A DNA stretch of 5,502 nucleotides from Candidatus Delongbacteria bacterium. Its GTDB lineage: Bacteria > UBA4055. The notes under the pieces were generated by a model that worked only from the letters and a program-made list of their open reading frames with translations, was not told the origin of the DNA and made no database searches. Positions 1 through 5,502 of the stretch are shown piece after piece; position 1 is the first letter of the stretch; each line of letters begins with the position of its first letter. Location: the NCBI GenBank assembly GCA_013139625.1, contig WTAK01000198.1:1-5502 (forward strand). Reading direction: 5' to 3'. The position numbers and the translations under genes are program-made.

Positions 1-1
1 T

Positions 2-700
2 CCGAGTGAAATCAATCAGATATTATTTGGGAATAAAGTAAGAAATGTCAAAGGTGCTCTTAGTTCATTTGAGAAAGATAATTCAGGATATACAATTGAT
101 ATTGGTGGTGCCAGTGATCAGAAGAAAAAGAGCTTCAACTCTCTTTACCTTGCTTTCTTAGTCGCGGTTATATTGATATATATGATACTTGGAACTCAAT
201 TTAAATCTTATATTCAGCCTATCATAGTAATGGTCACAATTCCATTTGCATTCATTGGTGTAATTGCCGGATTATTCTTTACAGGTACACCATTCTCCTT
301 GCTTTCACTCATAGCGGTGTTGGCTTTAGCCGGAATTGTTGTGAATGATTCTATTGTTCTGGTGGATTTTATAAACAAAGAAAGAGATAAGGGAGTTGAT
401 AGATGGAATAGCCTTATCAATGCGGGTAAGACAAGATTAAGACCAATTCTATTGACATCAATTACTACTATCTTCGGATTAGTACCGATGATGATATCTA
501 CTTCTGAGAGTGTTGCTATGTGGAAACCAATGGCTGTGAGTATTTCTTTTGGTTTGGCGTTTGCTACCGTATTAACTTTACTTGTTCTTCCTGTGGTATA
601 TTCAATTGTTGATTCAATGACATGTGTGATCAAAAGGAAGAAAGGAATTACATTGAAGGAAGCGTTGGAGATAAGAGTAGAAAAGGGGTATGATAAATAA
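2..700 (+). CDS. RND-family efflux permease (AcrB/HAE1-like), C-terminal part, 5' end outside the window
   Basis: The frame is open from the first bases and runs 232 residues to TAA at 698-700, so the true start lies upstream; the TTG at 173 and the ATG at 182 are internal codons. The residues before 173 are clearly part of the protein: a short periplasmic stretch, then the lysine-rich turn into the first visible helix. About five membrane segments follow, at roughly residues 47-64, 70-91, 99-123, 146-166 and 177-203. Landmarks typical of the C-terminal half of RND pumps are YMILGTQF, the GIVVNDSIVLVDFIN helix, and RLRPILLTSITTIFGLVP. Family members are inner-membrane proton-driven exporters working with a periplasmic adaptor and an outer-membrane channel. 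The proton-relay residues of the N-terminal half are not in view, so substrate and activity cannot be judged. It ends in a short basic cytoplasmic tail. The stop overlaps the start of the next gene by one base, implying translational coupling. Confidence 0.93.
   Translation, partial: PSEINQILFGNKVRNVKGALSSFEKDNSGYTIDIGGASDQKKKSFNSLYLAFLVAVILIYMILGTQFKSYIQPIIVMVTIPFAFIGVIAGLFFTGTPFSLLSLIAVLALAGIVVNDSIVLVDFINKERDKGVDRWNSLINAGKTRLRPILLTSITTIFGLVPMMISTSESVAMWKPMAVSISFGLAFATVLTLLVLPVVYSIVDSMTCVIKRKKGITLKEALEIRVEKGYDK
681..688 (+). promoter_or_regulatory. Ribosome binding site of the TonB-dependent receptor, inside the RND gene
   Basis: AAAAGGGG lies 11 bases before the ATG at 700, within the last codons of the RND gene. 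With the TAATG stop/start overlap it supports coupled translation of transporter and receptor. The spacing is slightly long, so re-initiation by ribosomes finishing the upstream gene may matter. Confidence 0.5.
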
Positions 701-2943
701 TGAAATATATAATACTTTTACTATTAACAATTTTATATATAACTTATTCAGCCACGATATCAGGTTTTATCAGAGATGCGTCAGATGGTGAAGCTATTGA
801 TGAAGTTAATGTTTACCTTGAAGGTACAAAACTTGGTGCTGCATCAAATGTTAATGGTTACTTTGTAATTTCAAAGATCCCAAGCGGAAATTTTACTTTG
901 ACTGTAAGGGCTATGGGTTATGAAGTTTTCTCTGAAAAATTTTCACTTTTAAATTATCAATCTATTAAAAGAGAGATAAAGCTAAAAGTTGCTGAGATAG
1001 AGATGGATGTAATTGAAATTAGCGTTGATGCTGATGAAGCCGCTGACGAAGTTATGAATATCCGTAGTGGACAGCTGAAACTTAAGCCGAGAAGTATAAA
1101 GACTTCAACTACATTTATTCAACCTGACTTATTCAGAGCAATTCAAACATTACCGGGCGTGGTCTCAGTTTCGGATTATTCAACAGGTCTATATGTTCGT
1201 GGTGGAAATAATGACCATAATTTAATTCTTTACGATGAAATACCTGTATATAATCCATCTCATCTATTCGGAGTATTCTCTACATTCATCACAGATGCTC
1301 TCAGAGATTCAAAACTCATCAAATCAGCTTATCCTGCTGAATATGGCGGAAGATTAGGTGCAGTCTTAGATATTCGTAGTAGAGACGGTAATAGAGAGAA
1401 ATATGAAGGCAATCTTTCACTGTCATTGTTTGCAACTGAGGCAGTTGTTACGTGTCCTGCCTTTAACGGTGGTTTTCTCCTAGCAGCAAGAAGAAGTCAT
1501 ATTGATCCTATATTGTCAATGCTTGGAGATGATTATCCTACATATTATTTTTGGGATGGGCAAGGTCAACTTTATCAGGATTTTGGAGTTGATGACAGAG
1601 TTATATTCAGTACATATATGGGATCCGATCAATTGTATTTTGATGCGTTTAATATGGATCTAGGCTGGGGGAATGATACTTATGCTCTCAGATGGAGACA
1701 TATATTCTCTCCTAAGGTATTCTCTGTATTTAAGCTGTCATATTCAAAATTTAGCATTGATATGGAAGGTTTTGATGCGTTTGAATATGTAAATGAAGTA
1801 AATGATATTTCTTTTAAGAATACTTACGAATATTTTGTTACAAATCAAAATAAGATCAAAGCTGGTTTTGAGGTACAAAAATTCGGTACAATGTTCGAAC
1901 AGATCGTTGCAGATAATACTTTGATGGACATCAACTCAGAAAGCTACATAACTTCACTATTCATAGAATCATCAAATTCATGGAATTCAGTGTTTACATT
2001 TAAGCCGGGGATTAGACTTAATTACAATGATGATCTGATGGAAGGTCATAAATTCTTAGTTTCTCCAAGGTTAAGTTTAAAGTATATGTTGGATGTAAAC
2101 AATTCACTTACTCTGAGCGGAGGAAGATATTATCAGTATCTTTTCACTGTTCAGGCTGAGGATCAAAGTATTTCTTTTGTGGATAACTGGTTCGTAATTG
2201 ATGATACTGTAGAGCCGGGAACCAGCGACAGTTTTTCACTTGGATGGGAACTTACTGAAAAGATCATGGGAAATGATATCAAGTTCACCGTCGAAGGATA
2301 TTATAAGTATATGCAGAATCTTCAGAACTGGAAAGAAGACAGGGCTACAAGAGATGATGTTATTGAAGAAATGATAGTTGACAGTAATTTTGTTAATAGT
2401 AATGCAATAGCCTACGGAATAGAATTCATGGCAGAAAAACAGGTTGGTAAATTCAACGGCAATATTTCTTATACTTACGGTAAAGTAGAAAAATCTACTG
2501 ATGACAGTAAAGTTGAGGACAGCACTTTTGACGCTTATTGGGATGTTCCTCACAGTTTTAAAAGTTCATTGAACTATCATGTTAATAAGAAATTAAGCTT
2601 TGGAACAACGATAACATATACATCAGGTAAGCCATACACTGAGAACATAGGTTATTATACAGAAGTCCTTGAAAGTGGAGAAGAAGTAATTAATGCTATA
2701 AAAGGTGATCACAATGCCCAGAGGTATCCTGATTATTTCAGATGGGATGTTTCAGGGAATTATACCTGGTTCTATAAGAATGGAACGAAATTACTGCTTA
2801 ATGTAAGTGTTCTTAATCTTACGAACAGAGAGAATATAGAATCATATATTTACAAAGAGAATCAAGATACACATGTTATGGAAAGAGATGTATTTCCAAT
2901 GTTACCGATATTACCATCAATTAGATTAAATTATTCGTTCTAG
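700..2943 (+). CDS. TonB-dependent outer-membrane receptor with carboxypeptidase-regulatory-like N-terminal domain
   Basis: This 747-residue protein is predicted to be a gated outer-membrane barrel importing a ligand with energy from TonB-ExbB-ExbD. Residues 1 to about 17 form a signal peptide (MKYIILLLLTILYITYS). Residues 18-100 form a carboxypeptidase-regulatory-like beta-sandwich (ISGFIRDASDGEAIDEVNVYLEGT, then NVNGYFVISKIPSGNFTLTV). Residues 104-112 (VIEISVDAD) sit where a TonB box is expected, though the match is loose. Residues 135-230 are the plug, with RAIQTLPGV, GLYVRGG, ILYDEIPVYNP and AEYGGRLGAVLDI. The rest is beta-barrel, ending in IRLNYSF with the terminal aromatic used for outer-membrane assembly. 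The N-terminal domain and plug recall SusC-like and FecA-like receptors, but the length is short for SusC and no SusD follows. The downstream lipoprotein is of DUF4249 type, a frequent partner of such receptors in Bacteroidota. The ligand cannot be told from sequence. The ATG start overlaps the upstream stop. Confidence 0.93.
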   Translation: MKYIILLLLTILYITYSATISGFIRDASDGEAIDEVNVYLEGTKLGAASNVNGYFVISKIPSGNFTLTVRAMGYEVFSEKFSLLNYQSIKREIKLKVAEIEMDVIEISVDADEAADEVMNIRSGQLKLKPRSIKTSTTFIQPDLFRAIQTLPGVVSVSDYSTGLYVRGGNNDHNLILYDEIPVYNPSHLFGVFSTFITDALRDSKLIKSAYPAEYGGRLGAVLDIRSRDGNREKYEGNLSLSLFATEAVVTCPAFNGGFLLAARRSHIDPILSMLGDDYPTYYFWDGQGQLYQDFGVDDRVIFSTYMGSDQLYFDAFNMDLGWGNDTYALRWRHIFSPKVFSVFKLSYSKFSIDMEGFDAFEYVNEVNDISFKNTYEYFVTNQNKIKAGFEVQKFGTMFEQIVADNTLMDINSESYITSLFIESSNSWNSVFTFKPGIRLNYNDDLMEGHKFLVSPRLSLKYMLDVNNSLTLSGGRYYQYLFTVQAEDQSISFVDNWFVIDDTVEPGTSDSFSLGWELTEKIMGNDIKFTVEGYYKYMQNLQNWKEDRATRDDVIEEMIVDSNFVNSNAIAYGIEFMAEKQVGKFNGNISYTYGKVEKSTDDSKVEDSTFDAYWDVPHSFKSSLNYHVNKKLSFGTTITYTSGKPYTENIGYYTEVLESGEEVINAIKGDHNAQRYPDYFRWDVSGNYTWFYKNGTKLLLNVSVLNLTNRENIESYIYKENQDTHVMERDVFPMLPILPSIRLNYSF

Positions 2944-2968
2944 TAGGGGAAGGCTCCTACGCCTTCCC
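2943..2968 (+). other. GC-rich intergenic hairpin with two competing stems
   Basis: Just after the receptor stop codon, GGGAAGGC (2947-2954) can pair perfectly with GCCTTCCC (2961-2968) around a six-base loop. Alternatively GTAGG (2943-2947) can pair with CCTAC (2956-2960); the two foldings exclude each other. No T-tract follows, so it is not a standard intrinsic terminator. It could protect the receptor mRNA from 3' exonucleases or lower expression of the next gene, or be a member of a dispersed palindromic repeat family; none of these can be decided here. Confidence 0.6.
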
Positions 2969-2994
2969 GCAACGATTTTAAAAAGGGAAAAATC

Positions 2995-3960
2995 ATGAAA
3001 AACATACTATTACTCATATCAACGATATTACTTTTATCACTCACATCCTGTGAGAATGGAGAATCAACAGAATACGATGAAACAATGGTAATGTATTTAC
3101 ATGCCAAAGCAGACTCTACTATTACAGGTTTATATCTATCCAGAACTGCGACAGTGAATGAATCCATTACAATGGATAACCTTGGTATAGATGGCGCGAC
3201 TGTTGAATTATATGAAAAAGCACCTGATTCGGTTACTTTTACTTATATAGCAACACTGGATGAATTTATAGACAGTGCAGGTGTTTATTATTTGCCAAGT
3301 GCAAGTTTTCCCGGAGGTTTTAAAGTTAATCATGAGTATAGGGTAGAGGCATATCACCCAAGTTTTACTGATATATCAGCAGGAGCAATTTGTCCACCAC
3401 CTCTTTCAAATATCGTTGCTATGAATTTTGAAACATCTTCGGTTATGATCTCCATTGATGAAGATCCTTTACATGTAGACACTTTATTCTATCGTAGAGG
3501 GGATAGTATGTTCGATAATGAAATGTTGAAATGTGATTTTGATTATTTTGATCTAGTTGCGGAAGAAAGATTGGCTTCCTTTAGAATTGTGCCTGATGAT
3601 AGTCTGAGATATAACGAAAATTTCTGGCTGGAAGATACTACCAAAGTAGCTTGGGAAGAGTATGAATTACCTGTAAAAATGTTTAAAAAGAAGAGCAAAT
3701 ATGGGGAAGACCTTGTGAGGTATAGTATTTTAGATATTAGTATGAATTGGAGTAGTTTTTATCATACCGGGTTACATACTATTGTATTTTCATCTACTGA
3801 TAATGTTATTAGAGAATTTCTCGCAAGCGGGGCACATGGTTCTGAGGATTATTATACTAATGTAGAAAATGGTTTCGGGCTCTTTACCATAGGGAATTCA
3901 TCGGGTATTAAAAATCGATATCGAGTCTTTGTAAAATCATTGGAAGATAGACTTCCGTAA
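2995..3960 (+). CDS. DUF4249-type surface or periplasmic lipoprotein
   Basis: The 321-residue product starts with a lipoprotein signal: basic MKN, a hydrophobic run to about residue 15, and the lipobox L-T-S-C with the acylated cysteine at position 19. The mature part resembles DUF4249 proteins: an opening strand (MVMYLHAKADSTITGLYLSRTATVNE), a beta-sandwich-like segment (IDGATVELYE, about 65-73), GVYYLPS (96-102), then HEYRVEAYHPSFTDISAGAICPPP (113-136). This is the order seen in that family: a ligand-free domain, then a linker where the chain passes into a second variable domain. The family's function is undefined; its genes commonly follow TonB-dependent receptors, as here, suggesting a partner on the outer membrane that helps capture or regulate the ligand. 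The ATG at 2995 is preceded by AAGGG with a seven-base spacer. Family assignment is by recalled pattern only and is weaker in the C-terminal half. Confidence 0.8.
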   Translation: MKNILLLISTILLLSLTSCENGESTEYDETMVMYLHAKADSTITGLYLSRTATVNESITMDNLGIDGATVELYEKAPDSVTFTYIATLDEFIDSAGVYYLPSASFPGGFKVNHEYRVEAYHPSFTDISAGAICPPPLSNIVAMNFETSSVMISIDEDPLHVDTLFYRRGDSMFDNEMLKCDFDYFDLVAEERLASFRIVPDDSLRYNENFWLEDTTKVAWEEYELPVKMFKKKSKYGEDLVRYSILDISMNWSSFYHTGLHTIVFSSTDNVIREFLASGAHGSEDYYTNVENGFGLFTIGNSSGIKNRYRVFVKSLEDRLP

Positions 3961-3963
3961 AGC

Positions 3964-3996
3964 AAAAAAGCGATCAGATGTGTGATCGCTTTTTTT
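3964..3996. terminator. Bidirectional intrinsic terminator between convergent genes
   Basis: GCGATCA (3970-3976) pairs with TGATCGC (3983-3989) around a GATGTG loop. A-tract 3964-3969 and T-tract 3990-3996 flank it and can extend the stem, giving a U-run to transcripts from either side. It starts four bases after the lipoprotein stop (3960) and lies about 15 bases past the peroxiredoxin stop (4011) on the other strand, so it should end both operons. Confidence 0.93.
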
Positions 3997-4010
3997 GTTT
4001 TAAACACATT

Positions 4011-4730
4011 TTAATCAAATGCTTCATCTGTCTTCCAGACTTCCCATACTTTACCTACAAGATCAGGTCCCGGCTTTAAAGTCGGTTTCCCAGGTTTCCA
4101 ACCTGAAGGAGTAGCTTCTCCACCCTTAGTTTCACGAACTAATTGGAAAGCTTGTATCTGCCTAAAAGTTTCACCTACATTTCTACCTACCGGCGGAGTT
4201 AATACTTCATATCCCTGAACAATACCATCAGGGTCAATTATGAATCTTCCTCTGGTCTCGACACCTGCATCTTCATCATAGATACCGTAAATAGTTCCAA
4301 CCTTACCACCACCGTCAGAACACATTGCGTAAGGAATTCCACCATCTACCATTTTAGACAGCTCTTTTTCGTTCCACATTTTATGAACGAATACACTATC
4401 CACACTCATTGAAAGTACTTCTACACCTAGTTTTTGAAATTCTGGATATTTTGCAGCAACTGCTGACACTTCCGTAGCTCAAACAAAGGTGAAATCACCG
4501 GGATAAAAACAAAGGACAACCCATTTTCCCAGATAATCTGAAAGTTTTACGTTCACGAATTTTCCATTGTGATAAGCCGGAGCAGTAAAATCCGGAGCTT
4601 TTTTTCCTACCTTGATCATTTGTCTTTCCTCCTTAACTAAAGTTTCTTTTACATTCTCTTCTGCAGAGATATTCTCTCCAACAGGACCACCGGTTGGTCT
4701 TGCGCAACCGGGTTTAAACTCTTCAGTCAT
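4011..4730 (-). CDS. Selenocysteine-containing peroxiredoxin (AhpC/2-Cys type), in-frame UGA read as Sec
   Basis: Peroxiredoxins reduce hydrogen peroxide and organic hydroperoxides in the cytoplasm through a peroxidatic Cys or Sec. Read through one UGA (4479-4481), this frame gives 239 residues from the ATG at 4730. Residues 1-37 are an N-terminal extension ([12 protein letters not shown] near 8-19). The peroxiredoxin fold follows: [16 protein letters not shown] (38-53), [18 protein letters not shown] with Sec at 84, [14 protein letters not shown] (157-170) with the catalytic Arg at 160, and [12 protein letters not shown] (204-215) with DLVGKV near the end. P77, T81 and Sec84 form the PxxxTxxC-type active site with Sec replacing Cys. 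AhpC has Pro after the active Cys; here it is Ala. The resolving Cys of AhpC (GEVCPAKWK) is Thr207. Remaining Cys are 9, 74 and 137. The ATG is chosen because AGGAGG lies five bases ahead; the GTG at 4736 is inside that site. A second start at 4619 would put Sec at residue 47 of 202, matching ordinary AhpC numbering. The gene follows a barrel-protein gene by about 40 bases. Selenocysteine-containing peroxiredoxins are an established bacterial selenoprotein family. Confidence 0.93.
4452..4468 (-). promoter_or_regulatory. SECIS-like stem-loop for selenocysteine insertion
   Basis: From 11 bases after the UGA the mRNA reads UG-[U]-CAGC-AGUU-GCUG-CA. UG pairs with CA, one U is bulged, CAGC pairs with GCUG, and the apical loop is AGUU. 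The E. coli fdhF element has the same plan: a short stem with a bulged U under a four-base loop carrying G-U at its second and third positions. The loop starts 17 bases after the UGA here, close to fdhF. The lower stem is weak (GGA with UCC further out). Recognition by SelB is inferred and not proven. Confidence 0.7.
4479..4481 (-). other. UGA codon read as selenocysteine (peroxidatic residue)
   Basis: On the minus strand the codons read GTT-TGA-GCT-ACG-GAA, giving V-U-A-T-E. This is the sole stop in the gene, and it falls on the one residue that is catalytically essential in peroxiredoxins. The same frame continues with strong family similarity to the C-terminus. A chance nonsense mutation would be unlikely to hit exactly this codon and leave the rest intact. 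Confidence 0.92.
4628..4634 (-). promoter_or_regulatory. Internal ribosome binding site for a short peroxiredoxin form
   Basis: AAGGAGG sits inside the coding sequence (codons for K-E-E), eight bases before the in-frame ATG at 4619. That ATG begins [11 protein letters not shown], the place where standard AhpC-type proteins begin. The match is as good as the upstream site, so a second product starting here is plausible. It may instead be a by-product of the Lys-Glu-Glu codons. Confidence 0.5.
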
Positions 4731-4735
4731 GTGCA

Positions 4736-4741
4736 CCTCCT
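4736..4741 (-). promoter_or_regulatory. Ribosome binding site for the long peroxiredoxin form
   Basis: AGGAGG lies five bases before the ATG at 4730 on the minus strand. It decides the start: the alternative in-frame GTG at 4736-4734 uses the last base of this site and so cannot be served by it. Confidence 0.75.
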
Positions 4742-4771
4742 GTTTCTATAGAGTGTAGGTAAGTATATTAA

Positions 4772-5311
4772 TTAAAAAGTTAATCCTGCACCAATATACA
4801 TTATCGGAGCCCAAGATATATCAACCCAGCCATCTCCACCAACCGGCTGTGATAAGAATCCCCCTTCAAAACTGAGTATCATTGTTTCAAGTGCTTTTTG
4901 TACTTCAATACTTAAATTTATTCCAAGACCGTCCATTTCTAAATCTCCACTTGAAGTTCTATAACTGAAATTTATTCCCGGCTTTATTGCAAGATCTTCA
5001 TTAATGAAGAATCTAGGCTTAATAGAGCATCCAAATTCAAACATCTTAAATTCTCCACCGTCTTGAGAAATTGGTGCAAAGTTTACGAATGCTCCCATTG
5101 CCAGTTTTGGTATTAAATAAGCATCTACAAATCCCCTTAAGAGAAAAGAACCATCTTTTTCTGCGGTGTAACCACTAATGTCGACATCTCCGGACATCCA
5201 GTATCCCAGAGTAAAACCAAAATCATACTCCTTACTTTTCAGATCCACTTTGGAGAAAAGTAAACTAGATCCAAGTATTAGTATCAGTACGAGAATTGTT
5301 GATTTTTTCAT
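4772..5311 (-). CDS. Small outer-membrane beta-barrel protein of unknown role
   Basis: The 179-residue product has a classic signal peptide (MKKSTILVLILILGSSLLFS, cleavage probably near residue 20-21). The mature part shows alternating hydrophobic and polar strands with short turns: YDFGFTLGYWMSGDVDI (29-45), FLLRGFVDAYLIPKLAMGAFVNFAPI (56-81), FEFGCSIKPRFFINEDLAIKPGINFSY (91-117), LGINLSIEVQKALETMILSFEGGF (129-152) and APIMYIGAGLTF (168-179). Ending in Phe fits the outer-membrane assembly signal. Pattern and size suit an eight-stranded OmpA/OmpW-like barrel, but I cannot name a family. GGAGG lies four bases before the ATG. The selenoprotein peroxiredoxin follows on the same strand after about 40 bases with no terminator between, so co-transcription is likely. 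A functional link between the two is not evident. Confidence 0.82.
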   Translation of the reverse strand: MKKSTILVLILILGSSLLFSKVDLKSKEYDFGFTLGYWMSGDVDISGYTAEKDGSFLLRGFVDAYLIPKLAMGAFVNFAPISQDGGEFKMFEFGCSIKPRFFINEDLAIKPGINFSYRTSSGDLEMDGLGINLSIEVQKALETMILSFEGGFLSQPVGGDGWVDISWAPIMYIGAGLTF

Positions 5312-5502
5312 AAAACCTCCAATTAAATTATAGTTAATTTCAGATATTTGTTGTTTGCTAATAGTTATTGTTTCAATGCAACTTATGACATTAAATAAAT
5401 AAAATCAAGATTAAAAAAATATAACAATTCTTTGATCGGTTATGTTATGTAATACGTTAACATTTCACGACGAGATATGGCGCTTTGTCTAACAAAATTA
5501 AC
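5312..5502. other. AT-rich non-coding region upstream of the barrel-protein gene
   Basis: No convincing reading frame is present on either strand. A TATAAT lies at 5327-5332 on the minus strand, but it would place transcription start almost on the ribosome binding site (about a nine-base leader) and has no clear -35 partner. The promoter of the barrel/peroxiredoxin pair is probably in this stretch but cannot be fixed. The right end may lead into another gene outside the window. Confidence 0.55.
5442..5463. repeat. Inverted repeat, possible operator
   Basis: ATGTTA (5442-5447) and TAACAT (5458-5463) form a perfect six-base dyad separated by ten bases. The arm spacing of 16 bases centre to centre would suit a dimeric regulator. 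In AT-rich DNA such a dyad can arise by chance. Confidence 0.3.

Noticed and set aside
173..175. TTG as start of the first gene
   Set aside because: The frame is open to the window edge, and the upstream residues fit the RND fold; it is an internal Leu in a membrane helix.
214..633. Minus-strand open frame of 139 codons
   Set aside because: It is antisense to the conserved RND membrane region, with low-complexity composition and no recognisable domain.
2236..2553. Minus-strand open frame of 105 codons
   Set aside because: It lies wholly inside the receptor barrel on the opposite strand and shows no family features.
2940..3167. Minus-strand open frame of 75 codons
   Set aside because: It covers the intergenic hairpin and the lipoprotein signal peptide on the wrong strand and has no recognisable domain.
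4011..4469. Separate short peroxiredoxin-like gene starting at the GTG at 4469
   Set aside because: It has no ribosome binding site, lacks the active site and begins in the middle of a conserved helix; it is the C-terminal part of the selenoprotein.
4011..4736. Peroxiredoxin pseudogene with a nonsense mutation
   Set aside because: The only stop is a UGA exactly at the catalytic residue, with a SECIS-like hairpin after it and no other damage.
4734..4736. GTG start for the long peroxiredoxin
   Set aside because: It overlaps the AGGAGG ribosome binding site; the ATG at 4730 has correct spacing.
5327..5332. TATAAT as the -10 box of the barrel-protein gene
   Set aside because: No -35 element at proper spacing, and the leader would begin at the ribosome binding site itself; common by chance in AT-rich DNA.
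1..5502. CRISPR array, tRNA, rRNA, insertion sequence or phage genes
   Set aside because: No regularly spaced repeats, cloverleaf-like sequence, transposase or phage-like protein was seen.

Overview
The window is AT-rich, Gram-negative-type DNA with five protein-coding genes in two converging groups. An inner-membrane RND transporter, a TonB-dependent receptor with a carboxypeptidase-regulatory-like N-terminal domain, a DUF4249-type lipoprotein and a small outer-membrane barrel together suggest a bacterium of the Bacteroidota/FCB assemblage or a related candidate phylum. The in-frame UGA gene on the right implies that the host decodes UGA as selenocysteine. That trait is frequent in anaerobes but uncommon in ordinary Bacteroidota, so the phylum stays open.

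Left group, + strand (2-3960): the 3' end of an RND-family efflux permease overlaps by one base (TAATG) the start of a 747-residue TonB-dependent receptor. A 51-base gap holding a GC-rich hairpin separates the receptor from a 321-residue lipoprotein of DUF4249 type. This is most simply one operon for an envelope transport system. A strong hairpin at about 3964-3996, with an A-tract on one side and a T-tract on the other, ends it and also serves the opposing genes.

Right group, - strand (5311 to 4011): a 179-residue secreted beta-barrel protein is followed after about 40 bases by a peroxiredoxin of the AhpC/2-Cys type. The peroxiredoxin frame is interrupted by a single UGA exactly where the peroxidatic cysteine should be (FTFV-UGA-ATE). 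The protein continues uninterrupted to the normal AhpC-like C-terminus. A small hairpin with a bulged U and an A-G-U-U loop begins 11 bases after the UGA and resembles a bacterial SECIS element. I therefore annotate one selenoprotein and not two fragments or a pseudogene. It also lacks the usual C-terminal resolving cysteine and has two strong ribosome binding sites, one for a form with an N-terminal extension and one for a standard-length form.

The right end (5312-5502) is non-coding as far as I can see. It is AT-rich, with one inverted repeat and no convincing promoter.
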